Part shown: piece after piece, positions 1 to 9,836 of the stretch | How the letters are laid out: every line of letters begins with the position of its first letter | Position numbering within the stretch: the stretch's first letter is position 1 | NCBI GenBank assembly: GCA_030998015.1 | Contig: JARWMV010000099.1 | Location: forward strand, 1 to 56,796 | DNA: 56,796 nucleotides | Source: Ceratorhiza oryzae-sativae | Taxonomy: Eukaryota > Basidiomycota > Agaricomycetes > Cantharellales > Ceratobasidiaceae | Direction of reading: 5' to 3' | The notes under the pieces: model-generated | The model's input: only the letters and a program-made list of their open reading frames with translations | Databases searched by the model: none | What the model was told of the DNA's origin: nothing | Translations under genes and position numbers: made by a program

Positions 1-452
1 GCAGCAATGCCGGAGGCTTTACTGACAACGTCTAAGGTGGGACGTGCAGTGAAGGTGCGATAAGACGCAAGGAAGTAGGGTAGTAGGTGCACTTGTCCTT
101 AAGAGGACTGGGCAGGGACTATGGACTGGTAAGTCACACAGGTAGTAGAAGGGGTACGACAGGAGGTCGAGTTCTGAGGCTTAAGGCTCTCAGACTCTCC
201 CTTATATATTCATGGCCGAGGCAGTACAAATCAAATACCAGGACCAATAAGAAGCTAACAGTGCCACGTCACTATAGAACATTCCAGTAACACCAAACAT
301 TGAGTCAACAACAACAACAAGGTCACGTGACATGAAGGTAAATAAACCGCATATATCTGAATAAACGGGACTTGTCCAAAACATCGTAAAAAGGAAGTTA
401 TAAAATATAGAAAATTCGTAATAAAATCGTGCTCATGGTCTAGGCCATGACA
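1..452 (-). repeat. Gypsy 3' LTR (partial)
   Basis: This is the same sequence as 5727-6178 with 3 substitutions and no gaps. On the plus strand it ends in TGACA at 448-452. The first 61 bp of the LTR are missing at the window edge. It contains a TATATATT promoter-like stretch near 202-210. Confidence 0.92.
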
Positions 453-462
453 CTTCCCCCCC
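453..462 (-). other. Gypsy polypurine tract
   Basis: On the minus strand this reads as eight G followed by AAG, directly before the TGTCATGG start of the 3' LTR. That is the expected site of plus-strand DNA priming. The chromodomain ORF stop follows at 464-466. Confidence 0.8.
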
Positions 463-463
463 A

Positions 464-1153
464 TTAAGGCCCAGGCGCGTCAGGGTGATCTTGGTGGAAC
501 TTGGATAATGCTTCCGGTGCATTCTTGAGATGGGCCTTAGGTTCCCAACTATTTTCTTCTGCGCCGTAGCCTTTCCAGCTGACATAATATTCAAGTCTCC
601 GACCGACTTTGCGTGAGTCCAGGATACGCTCTACTTCATATTGTTCCTCTCCTTCAGGGGTTATTACTGTGGGTACTGGGGCAGGGTCCCTTTGGTAATC
701 GTCCACTGGTTTAGGATACAGAAGGGCAGTATGGAAAACCGGGTATATTTTCATGGACTTGGGCAAATCCAATTTAAATGTATATTTCCCGATTTGTTCA
801 ACGACCTTGTAGGGACCGAAGCGCCTATTATCCAACTTTTTGGATGGTCGGATGGTTTTGATATTTGATCCGTCTAAGAAAACCTTTGAGCCTACTTCGA
901 TCTTGGTTGCCTCACGATGCTTCCGGTTGTAGTATTCTGAGTAAGTGCGATTTGCAATCGTGAGTGCAGCCTTGGCCTCTTCATGGATAGTTTTGAGGTG
1001 ATCGGCATATTCATCGGCTTGAGGGACACTGCTTCCTTTGGTATTTCCGACTGTAAAGTCTGGATTGTAGCCATAGCAGGCAAAGAACGGAGTATGTTTT
1101 GATCCAGCATGTTTCCCATTGTTATACGCAAATTCCCCAAGGGAACGCCGCAA
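464..1153 (-). pseudogene. pol: Gypsy integrase C-terminus with chromodomain
   Basis: About 229 residues continuing integrase after its catalytic core. A GPYKVVEQIG-type beta-barrel region (GPY/F-like module) is followed by a clear chromodomain near residues 165-220, with the signatures YEVERILDSR, YYVSWKGYG and NSWEPKAHL. Chromodomains on gypsy integrases are known to direct insertion toward modified chromatin. The frame differs by one base from the upstream RT-integrase ORF; the reading frame changes in the overlap near 1122-1153. The initial Met is not a true start, because the domain continues from the preceding ORF. Confidence 0.88.
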
Positions 1154-2984
1154 CCCAGTCCGTCTGCCGATGGTTTATATAATGACGCAGATAGATTTCG
1201 ATGAACTGGTTGAGTCTTTCACTTTGACCATCTACCTGTGGTCGGTAGGCCGTGGAGTAATGTGGCTCTATACCGAGGCGACTGTATACTTGGCGTAGGA
1301 ATTTGGCGTTGAAGTTGGGGCCGCGGTCAGAGATTGTTTTTCGGGGAAGTCCGTGTAGTTTCCAGACAAAGTTTACAAACAGGTTTGCGACATCTACCGC
1401 AGTGGCGTTTGAGTGAGTTGGTATAAAGTGCACCATCTTTGATAAACGATCAACCACTGTGAGTATTGCGTCATACCCTTCAGACATTGGCAATCCGACA
1501 ATCAGGTCGTAAGTGATTTCCTCCCAGGGTTTATTGGGTAAGTCTATAGGTTGGAGTAATCCTGGAGGAGCCTGATTTGAATGCTTGTTGCGGATGCACG
1601 AGTCGCATGCCTGGACATATTTGACGATGGACTTTTTCATTCCCGACCAATAGTAATCCCTTGATACAAGATCTAAGGTTCGGAAGTGCCCTGGGTGCCC
1701 TGCTGCAGGATTATCATGCCGGCTTTCTACTATTGCACGTCTGATTTCCAACTCGCTTGGTACATAGATTCGGTCGTGATAGTACAGCAAGTCATTTTCA
1801 AGACGCCAGCCTTTAACCGGAATGTTTTCCTCGAGGGACTTGAGGATCTTGGATATGGACTTATCATCTGGTAACGCATCCCTTATCATGTCATTGAGGG
1901 AGTGGTCAGTCAGAATTGCCGAAATGAAAAGCTCGGGGCTGATAAGCGGCGGGATTTCACCCCCCTCTTTAAGTGCCTGTTCCCGGAGGTCTTCTCGACG
2001 GGAGAGGATGTCCGCTTTGCCATTTTGTGCCCCTGATCGGTATTTGATCCTATAATTATAATCGGCTAGGAATCCCATCCACCTTGCTTGTCTTCGATTC
2101 AGTTCCCTTTTTGTCTGGAAGAATTCCAAGTTCTTGTGATCCGACAGTACTTTAATTGGGATTACTGATCCTTCGAGCAGGTGACGCCATTCTTTGAACG
2201 CCCTTATCATTGCCAGCAACTCTTTGTCATGTATATCGTAGTTTCGTTCAGCTGGTGATAGGGTTTTGGAATAAAATGCCACTGGATGTAATTTTCCGTC
2301 CTTGCCTAACTGATTGAGGATTGCACCAGTGGCATAGTCAGAAGCGTCACATTCCAGGGTGAATTCCTTGGTGACGTCAGGTTGGATGAGGATGGGGGAT
2401 TCTACTAGGGCTCTTTTAAGAATGTTAAATGAGCTTTCTTCGTTTTGACCCCACCGCCAAGGATTTTCTTTGCGGAGCAATTGGTAGAGCGGATATGCTC
2501 GTCCAGCAAAGTCCTCAATGAATTTGCGGTAGTAGTTCATGAATCCTAGGAATTCCTGAACGCCTTTCACGGTTTTTGGTGTTGCCCAATTCACCGCTTC
2601 CGTGATTTTTGCCGGGTTAGCTCGGACTCCTTCGCCGTTAGCGATGACGCCTAGATATTCCACTTCAGGAGCATTAAACACGCATTTAGACAAGTTGCAG
2701 TATAGTTGATGAAGCCTTAATCGGCGTAGTACTTCTGCGACATGCTTGGCGTGATCTTCCGGGTTTTTCGAGAATATAAGGATGTCGTCTAGGTATACAA
2801 TTACGTAGACGTCTAGAATATCTCGGAAGATTTCATTCATGAAGTTCTGGAACGCGGCCGGAGCGTTGCATAGTCCAAACGGCATTACCAGGTATTCGAA
2901 CAGACCGTACTTTGTTTTGAACGCGGTTTTCCATTCGTCGCCTTCCTTAATCCGAACAAGATTATAACCCCATTTCAGATCCAA
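1122..2984 (-). pseudogene. pol: Gypsy reverse transcriptase, RNase H and integrase core
   Basis: A 620-codon segment of pol. The RT palm catalytic motif is VIVYLDDILIFS (YLDD). It is followed by an RNase H region (FTLECDASDYATGAIL, DHKNLEFF), an HHCC-type integrase zinc finger (HPGHFRTLDL then CDSCIRNK) and the DDE integrase core, with D in YDLIVGLP, D in ISDRGPNF and E in QSERLNQFIE. The first RT motifs are in another frame (2962-3315), and the integrase tail is in a third frame (464-1153). Two single-base frame changes therefore flank this ORF. Confidence 0.92.
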
Positions 2985-3315
2985 GGTAGTGAAAACTTGT
3001 GCCCCGTAATTTTTCCACCAACGTAGATATTAGTGGAATGGGGTACGAGTTTTTAACTGTATTTTCATTAAGCGCACAATAGTCGACACACATTCTCCTT
3101 TTGCCATTCTTTTTGGGTACAAAGATCACCGGGGAGCTATAACGTGACTTGGATGGTCTAATTAATCCTTTGTCAAGCTGCTCTTTGAGTATCCGGCGAA
3201 GTTCTTCATCATCCGAAGGGCGTAAGGGATATACGGGTCCTTTAACTGGTTTTTGGGGATCTTGGAGGACTATCTCCAGATCATATGGACGATGGGGAGG
3301 TAATTCCGTCACCAC
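2962..3315 (-). pseudogene. pol: Gypsy reverse transcriptase N-terminal part
   Basis: This holds the early RT motifs: LPPHRPYDLEI, LDKGLIRPSKSRYSSP, VFVPKKNGKRRMCVDY and LNENTVKNSYPIP. All are standard for Ty3/gypsy RT fingers. The frame is lost at LRGTSFHYLGS, where the family usually reads into a TLDLKWGYN-like motif. That motif is present one frame over at the start of the 1122-2984 ORF, so a single-base indel near 2970-2990 separates the two. Confidence 0.9.
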
Positions 3316-3950
3316 ATCATCATCTGCGAAAACATCCGAATAGTCTGGTATTCGACTGGGATGCCTTCAAGTGGTTTTGAAGCCACGACACCTCCAGGGT
3401 CCCTTTGGATGCCTTCAAGAGGTTGGAATACCTCGACACCTCCAAGGTCAGATTCAAACGGATCCAAATGACCACCAATATTACCAAAGACTACATTTGA
3501 CGTGGGAACACAATTTTTAATACAAAAGGCAGAATTAAAATCACGTTTTATAGGCCAGTCAATATGAGGATTATGTAACTTGAGCCATGACATTCCTAGT
3601 ACTAAACTATGTCTACCTATGTCTGCTACGTTACAAATCAACTGCTCTTTATGACTACCAATTTCTAATATAAATGTACATTCTGAATCGACAAGTCCAG
3701 AACTGATTTCACGACCATCAATAACTTTTAATTTTTTTGGGTTTTTCTTTTTATGAGTTGGTATTTTGTATTCTGAGACGAGGCGTGGGTGGATGAAGCA
3801 AGATGAAGCTCCTGAGTCTATCATGGCCCATCCATGCAGTCTCTTCATACGATTCAAGCTTTTACTATCAGGAGCGGTCTGGACTGGAGATGCGATAAAG
3901 AATATATTTAAAGGGGATACGTTATCTACAGCATAAATTTCCAGGTCCAT
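3309..3950 (-). pseudogene. pol: Gypsy aspartic protease region
   Basis: A retropepsin-like domain with the catalytic motif AMIDSGASSCF (DSGA) near residues 42-52 and the ILG-like motif HSLVLGMSWLK near residue 133. A degenerate repeat, GVEVFQPLEGI / GVVASKPLEGI, lies near the C-terminus. The segment is in the -1 frame relative to gag, and its upstream extension overlaps the gag end, so a gag-pol frameshift arrangement is plausible. It loses frame again before RT near 3350. Confidence 0.85.
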
Positions 3951-3985
3951 GTTTGGTTCCTCTGAGACGCTTGCTCCGTCTGCGT

Positions 3986-4936
3986 TCAGAGGTCCTCGTT
4001 TTCCGACTCCTCATCAGATAAAGTGGCGCCTTGCCCTGAATAGGGTTTGGATGGGCAGGCACTTGCGATATGTCCTCTTCCTCCGCAGTTATTGCAGATA
4101 AGAGGCTTTTTTCCTTTGCCCGCTGAGTCAAGGTCCATGGGTCCTGGACCTGATCCTTTAGCGAGTTGGGGAGCTGGAGGGGCAACGACGATTGGATGCG
4201 AATCTTTTTGGATTTGTTTGAAGGTTGTTTCTTCAGATGATCCGTCATTCCATTTGATCGTGGGAATCGACTGTCCCTTGGCGTTGCGGTTTATAGCCGC
4301 GATTGTTCCTTTGCGAGCCTTGCCATCTGGACCAAGCGTGTACACCTTTTCCCCAACAGACATCTTTTCCCTGGCCTGGCCTTTGGGAGGAGCTGTTGAC
4401 GGCAAGGTGGAAGCTTTGGTAGAGGTGCTAGCCACATTGGAAGAGGAAGATTTGGAAGATGGGTTTTGTGCCTGGAACGACTCGATACGCTGATCGATTC
4501 TGAGTGCCTTATCTGCAAGGGTTTGCAGGTTGATGTTGGCAGCCATATGATCGTAGTCTTGGGCCACAAGGAATTCCTTGATTTTGACTGTGAGACTATT
4601 GTAGAAGTGATCGCGAAGGGATGCGTCATTGTAGCCGAGGCCCTGGGAATATGTCTGGAAGTCTTTGAAGTATTCTTGGACCGAATTCTTTTGTTTGAGC
4701 GATTTGAATTTTGCCCTGAAGTTTTCGGTCTTGTTGGCAACGTTCCAGCGAGCGTTAAATTGGGTCCAGAAATCATTGACATTGTGAAGCCAAGTGACTG
4801 GATTGCCATTGATAACGTCGTCTTCCAGATAGGGTTCCAGCCATTCGTGTGCTTTGCCATCCAGGCAGGAAATGATGTAAGCGATCTGCTCATCAGCAGT
4901 CGCAGAGGGATAGGAAGTCCGCAAATAATGAGCCAC
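3986..4936 (-). pseudogene. gag: Gypsy gag with CCHC zinc knuckle
   Basis: The main part of the capsid/nucleocapsid protein. It contains the gag signature AYIISCLDGKAHEWLEPYL, WTQFNARWNV and SVQEYFKDFQTYSQGLGY, a Ser/Thr-rich linker, and a CCHC knuckle CNNCGGRGHIASAC near the C-terminus. The apparent start is internal: good gag sequence continues upstream in the same frame (KFDGSDKNKAVSFRVAVAHY) until a frame change near 5100-5130. Confidence 0.88.
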
Positions 4937-5067
4937 CGCGACCCTGAAGGATACCGCTTTGTTTTTATCCGAACCATCGAATTTAGCAGGTGCCGATAAC
5001 TTGGGTGCTCGAGTACGCGCAATAGAGGTGCTTGTACCAGGTGCTTGGACTGCAGCCTGGAGCGCGA

Positions 5068-5298
5068 CTACATTCGTATCAAGGTTAGATAGGCTTGTAT
5101 CGTGGTTCTGGAGAGTGGTATTGATGTGGATAGTTCAGCCGATTGTTGATTGATGAATACCGCCAGATTGTTGTTTATTGCGATCAGCGCATCCTTGATT
5201 GTTTGGGTGAATGCTAATAGGTCGGCTGGATTGGTGGGTATTTGAATCTGAGTGGCATCGAACTGAATCCAAGCGGGGGCAGGGTTTGGTGCGGACAT
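5068..5298 (-). pseudogene. gag: Gypsy gag N-terminal part, frameshifted
   Basis: The likely gag start is the Met at 5298 (MSAPNPAPAWIQFDATQI). The next 60 or so residues (NPADLLAFTQTIKDAL, NNNLAVFINQQSAEL) form a helical N-terminal segment typical of fungal gypsy gags. The frame changes by one base around 5100-5130, where the coding signal moves to the frame of 3986-4936. A second Met at 5325 is in frame but adds only a short leader. Confidence 0.7.
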
Positions 5299-5665
5299 AG
5301 CTAAAAAAGGGAGTGGGATGGACAAGTATGGTGGGTGCTCTTGAAGCCAGGATTTTCACTCTCAAACACTGTGGCTGCTCTGCTACCTAGCATTGAACAA
5401 TGACTACAACTAATCAACAAGCCTTTGACGGGCGTGATACAGAGCGTCTTTTTTGCAAGCGGGTAGTTTGCTGTCTGTGACACGTGCGGTGATGGACAAG
5501 AGTCCTAGGGTTGGGCGATAGGTACCGTCTGCCTTGTAGACACCTGTTACTGGATAGTCTCTTTCCGCTTTTGATTATTATGCGGTCCAAGCCTTTCTCC
5601 ATTTCACAGTAGGCTAGTACAGGGGTACGTCTCAATCCCGAGTGATGAGGAAGAACTCGACCTAA

Positions 5666-6178
5666 TGTCAGAGCTACGACCTGAACAGTAACGTCAAACA
5701 CCTAAGTGGTGATGACAAGCCTATGGGCAGCGATGCCGGAGGCTTTACTGACAACGTCTAAGGTGGGACGTGCAGTGAGGGTGCGATAAGACGCAAGGGA
5801 GTAGGGTAGTAGGTGCACTTGTCCTTAAGAGGACTGGGCAGGGACTATGGACTGGTAAGTCACACAGGTAGTAGAAGGGGTACGACAGGAGGTCGAGTTC
5901 TGAGGCTTAAGGCTCTCAGACTCTCCCTTATATATTCATGGCCGAGGCAGTACAAATCAAATACCAGGACCAATAAGAAGCTAACAGTGCCACGTCACTA
6001 TAGAACATTCCAGTAACACCAAACATTGAGTCAACAACAACAACAAGGTCACGTGACATGAAGGTAAATAAACCGCATATATCTGAATAAACGGGACTTG
6101 TCCAAAACATCGTAAAAAGGAAGTTATAAAATATAGAAAATTCGTAATAAAATCGTGCTCATGGTCTAGGCCATGACA
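5666..6178 (-). repeat. Gypsy 5' LTR
   Basis: A 513-bp LTR bounded by TGTCA (5666-5670) and TGACA (6174-6178). The boundaries are supported by the solo copy at 11088-11602, which starts and ends at the same sites. The right flank is copia-1 pol sequence. Confidence 0.9.
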
Positions 6179-7785
6179 CCCATTGTCTGTATTTTCTGGA
6201 GCGCTTGGGCGCTGATATGGCCCAAAATCCTGTGCCAATCGTACCAAGTACGTCCGCTTACCTTGGTGAGTACTGTCTCAGTTTGGTTATTCTTGGTATC
6301 CGACTGTATGCGCTTAGATGGGTACACGGCATTGCACAATAACTGCCAGAGGTTCCCCTTGCTTCGATCTGTGGATTTCTCGCCTACCGCGATGGTATTT
6401 CCATCCGGGGATAAGATTTGTAAGTTCTTCACATTCATCCGAATGCCTAATCCATGATCGGTAACTAGAGATAAGCTGATTAGATTAGTAGGACATGAAG
6501 GTACGTGTGCGACATCTTTCAAGGTTATTGTTTTATACTCATTTGTCGCCGGGTTCTTACAGCGAAGGGTAATGTTACCTCTTCCTATGATTGTATTCTT
6601 GCCACTAACTCCTGTGACTGTACCTTGTGCATTTCGATAATCCTCGAAGAGTGATCGGTCACGTGCGATATGGGTGGTTGTGCCGCTATCGGCAATCCAT
6701 TGGTTACCGGGCTGGCTCCAAAATCCGATTTTGTCATTGAAGGCCGAGAAGGAGAAGCTGTCATTTCGCTGAATAGGGGCTTCTTCTGTGTCGATCGCAG
6801 CGTGAGCGCGTGCATTGTTACGCTTATTGTTTGGACTCATGAACCGGTTGAATGAGTTCTTGCCAGGGTTCCTGAACTGTGGTTTGTTGTTTCCCTGCTT
6901 GTATGCGCCTCCGCCAGGCTGACGACATTCCTTTGCCCAATGTCCCGTTCTTCCGCAATTGTTGCACTTCGTTTGCGATTTGTCTGGAGTGCGTGAGGGG
7001 TTCTTTGTTGGGTTGAAACTCCGAGTGCTACTGCTAAAATTGGGTCTGTTATTACTATAGAAGGTCTTACCGTTATTGCTTCGAGTGTTTCTTCTGTGTG
7101 CTTCGGCTAAAATGCGGGATCGAAGGTTAGCTACCTTCGCACTAAGTAGGTTTATATTCTTAAGATCAAAGTTAAAATCTACAGATTGTGTGAATGAATC
7201 CCATGAATCGGGCAAACTAGCTACTAATGTTGTGATCCAATCGACTTCAGTTATCGCATCGGGCGATATAATGTTGATTTGTTGAAACCAATCGCGCATT
7301 TTGCGCATATGTTCTTCGACGTCTTCTCCGTCAGTCATGCGATGACTGAAGAACTTTCTACGTAAGTCGATTAAGCCTACGGTTCCCTGTACCTGGAAAG
7401 TGTTTGTTAGTAGACTCCATGCTTCTCTACTATAGTTGCAGCTCTGTATATGCGTTAGTGCGTGAGCATCTACGCGTAATCTTATCTGTGAGAGTGCCTT
7501 CCGATCTTCCTTGATCCATTTCTCCTGGTTCTTATTCATTGTTGTGCTGACTTCGTCTTTCGTTCCGTTGGGGTCGGGCTTTCCATCTGAACCTACTGCT
7601 TTAGGGTCTGGAACCTTGTTGACGTCGTATGGGGGAAACGGTTTCGTTCCGTTCACGTATTCGAATAGGCCTAGGTCGGTGAGGATATCTTCCATCTGTA
7701 TGCGCCATGTGCTAAAGTTCTCCGTGCCATGCAGCGGAGTAATCCGATAAACGGATGTGCCGGAGCTTGTGTTCATGTCGGACAT
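6179..7785 (-). pseudogene. gag-pol: Copia-1 gag-pol, N-terminal part, interrupted by gypsy
   Basis: Starts at Met 7785. Gag: ITPLHGTENFSTWRIQMEDI and LRRKFFSHRMTDGEDVEEHM (UBN2/Retrotran_gag type), then a CCHC knuckle CNNCGRTGHWAKEC. Protease follows with WIADSGTTTHIARD, then the GAG-pre-integrase motif WYDWHRILGH. The ORF ends within 20 residues because the gypsy LTR begins inside it. Integrase, RT and RNase H should lie left of the window. It is closely related to copia-2 at 23.6-29.1 kb. About 530 codons are open with no stop, so the copy was fairly fresh when it was hit. Confidence 0.92.
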
Positions 7786-7936
7786 GTCGGTGTCGAGCTC
7801 TTACTATCACGCGGTGAGTCTTACTCGTTCTTTCTGGGCTCTGAGGTCACTGTATGACGTCTCTGTCGTTGCGGGGCCTATGTGCTTCGCTCTGGGGTGA
7901 TCACGCGGTGTACTTCTGGTCTTAAGCGATGAGCTC

Positions 7937-7949
7937 GGGGCTCATAACC
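7937..7949 (-). other. Copia-1 primer binding site
   Basis: The plus strand reads GGGGCTCATAACC; the minus strand, GGTTATGAGCCCC, directly follows the 5' LTR. It is complementary to the anticodon-arm sequence of initiator tRNA-Met rather than to a tRNA 3' end. This fits the half-tRNA priming known for copia-like elements. Confidence 0.65.
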
Positions 7950-8204
7950 TATAGAAACTATGTATATAACCACGAATACAATATATGTACTCGGTGCGCA
8001 GTGTGCTTAAGACGACGCCGAAGGCGTGTGTGTGATTTACCGGTGAAAAGTATATATTCAATGGGTGACTAGCTACGAGGCCGAAGGCGCCCCTTTTATA
8101 CACGATAGAGCCTGTATGCGCGAATAGTGTAGAATGGTATAGAACGCATGCGCGTCCTTGTTCCATGGCTTTCCGGTGCATTCACGCATACGATTGTTCT
8201 AGCA
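7950..8204 (-). repeat. Copia-1 5' LTR
   Basis: About 255 bp. On the minus strand it starts TGCTAGAAC and ends TTTCTATA next to the primer site. It contains a TATAAAAG box (plus 8093-8100 region, read on minus). The outer boundary is inferred from the TGCTAGAA start and from its similarity to the copia-2 LTR ends. Confidence 0.75.
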
Positions 8205-8308
8205 CTAACTATATGTATAATATTCGTGTATGTACAAATATGATTTCTACACCTTTGAGACCCGAAGAGGAAGTAGCGGACGAATCAAAGGGCGAAATTT
8301 ATCATTGG

Positions 8309-9727
8309 CTATTTCAGAGCAATCAGGAGGAGAGCTTGCAGGAATAGATAGATGCACTGCTCACTCTTTTTAAATCCTTTAAACAACTCGCCGGCGTGTT
8401 CGACAAGAACATTAATGGTTTCATACACAAACTCGTTACGAAGGTGCTCTTCGTCTTCCAGAGTCGGAACCACGTCGTCCATATTTAAATCAGAGGCACT
8501 CTTGATCGCAGCAAGGTACTTATCGAGGTCCAGCGCTTCGTCAATTGCCTCTGGCTCGCACCCAGGCGGAGGATGGAGTTCTATCAACATAGCAGCAGTA
8601 CCACTCTCGAACAATCCTATTGATTCATAAGGATCGATAGGAGGGATGTAAATCGAATAAAATAGCTTACCGGAGTTTTTGATACGTTGTTCCGAGGACT
8701 CCTTTTCAAAATTGACATTATCCCAGCAAAACATAGCTCGGCAAGGGGCAACTGCCTCTCGAAATCGTTCAGTACAGGAACGATTGAGGCTCGAGAGCGA
8801 ATCCAGCAACGTGCTGTATGAGACACCTAATCCAAGGCGATTCAAAACGTTGATAGTTGCAGCACGAACTCCGGAGCTGTATAGGTATGTTGTAAACCCT
8901 TTCGCGAGTAGATTTGCCTGCTGTGACCTCTTGATCCATAGTATAGAGCCAATGACAGATACCGTCTAAGTTTCAATTGTTCAAAGTTAGTTGTAATGCG
9001 AGCTGATAATAGCGCGAATTTCTCACCGTTGGAACTTTGTCCTGCTTAGTTTCAGATGAGTGTTCGCTGTCTTTGATGAATGATTCCAAAAGCGATACAA
9101 GATAGGGCATGTGATTACACAAATGCTGATACACAACATTTGGGGACCAGTCTTTAAGCGAATCCACCGTTTAGAAGTTGGCTTATATGCATACATTATT
9201 GTTATTTTTCTTAGCTTGAAATCGAATAAGTTTAACTTACCATTTGTGTTGAGGAAATGTAGCTTCTCCATTCGCTTTCCTTCCCGTAGAATCTCTTGAC
9301 AGGCTATCTCATTTGCCCAGGTTCGTACATTTTGTGCATCTTTGGCTTCATCTCTAGATAGCTGAAAATCGAAATCTTCCTTGGCTCTCTTTTCCCCATA
9401 GTCATATGCACACATCACCCGAACCATTTCAGCAATAGTAAGGTTATGGTGCCCAAGCGACTGCCTGACAGCGTCAATTCGTTGGTAGATAGTGTTGGGC
9501 TGTGTAGGAATACTTGTTCAAGGCTGTTTCTTTGGGCGAGTCGGGAGTAAACGCTGAGGGCTAATGTGAGGGATCTGTGTCGCTTCTTCAAGGCCACCTC
9601 GACGAACTCGTCCACGAATCTCTCGTATACGTGCAGCATTGCTTTTTGGACCTTTAGAGTCATGACATGGGCTATCTTCAAGCTCAGACATGTCTGTTAC
9701 CAGTGAAGAAGGTTCGTGGCTAGACAT
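8309..9727 (-). pseudogene. DUF6589-like gene, 5' part, decayed
   Basis: A multi-exon minus-strand gene starting at Met 9727. Segments that resemble the Agaricomycete DUF6589 family in order are: YGEKRAKEDFDF, RTWANEIACQEILREGKRME, SPNVVYQHLCNHMPYLVSLL, VLNRLGLGVSYSTLLDSL, AMFCWDNVNF and GLFESGTAAMLIEL. Good introns are visible at about 8959-9035 (GTGAGA..TTAG) and in 8613-8665 (GTAAGC..ATAG). Lesions include an in-frame TGA at 9518-9520 and a lost acceptor near 9168. The 3' part is missing where copia-1 begins. The family is unassigned biochemically and usually sits among transposons. Confidence 0.6.
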
Positions 9728-9836
9728 TACTGGTTGATGACGATGTCAAGAGGAGAAAAAATTATATGACAAATATTACTAGAAAAGGCTAAGTCTCTGT
9801 GCAATTTGCTATTTTGTACAACCACTCACTCTTAGC

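Larger units (their letters stand above)
1..6178 (-). mobile_element. Ty3/gypsy LTR retrotransposon with chromodomain (left LTR cut by window)
   Basis: The element lies on the minus strand: 5' LTR at 5666-6178, leader, gag, protease, RT, RNase H, integrase with chromodomain, polypurine tract, then 3' LTR at 1-452. The two LTRs can be compared over 452 bp without gaps and differ at only 3 positions, so insertion was recent. Despite this, the coding region changes frame several times (about 5100, 3350, 2970 and 1135), so it is either inactive or carries sequence errors. The right outer flank lies inside the copia-1 pol ORF, so the element is nested. The left flank, and so the target duplication, is outside the window. 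No tRNA primer site was recognised after the 5' LTR. Confidence 0.93.

Noticed and set aside
4047..4999. Plus-strand ORFs across the gypsy gag
   Set aside because: Antisense to gag with no motif of their own.
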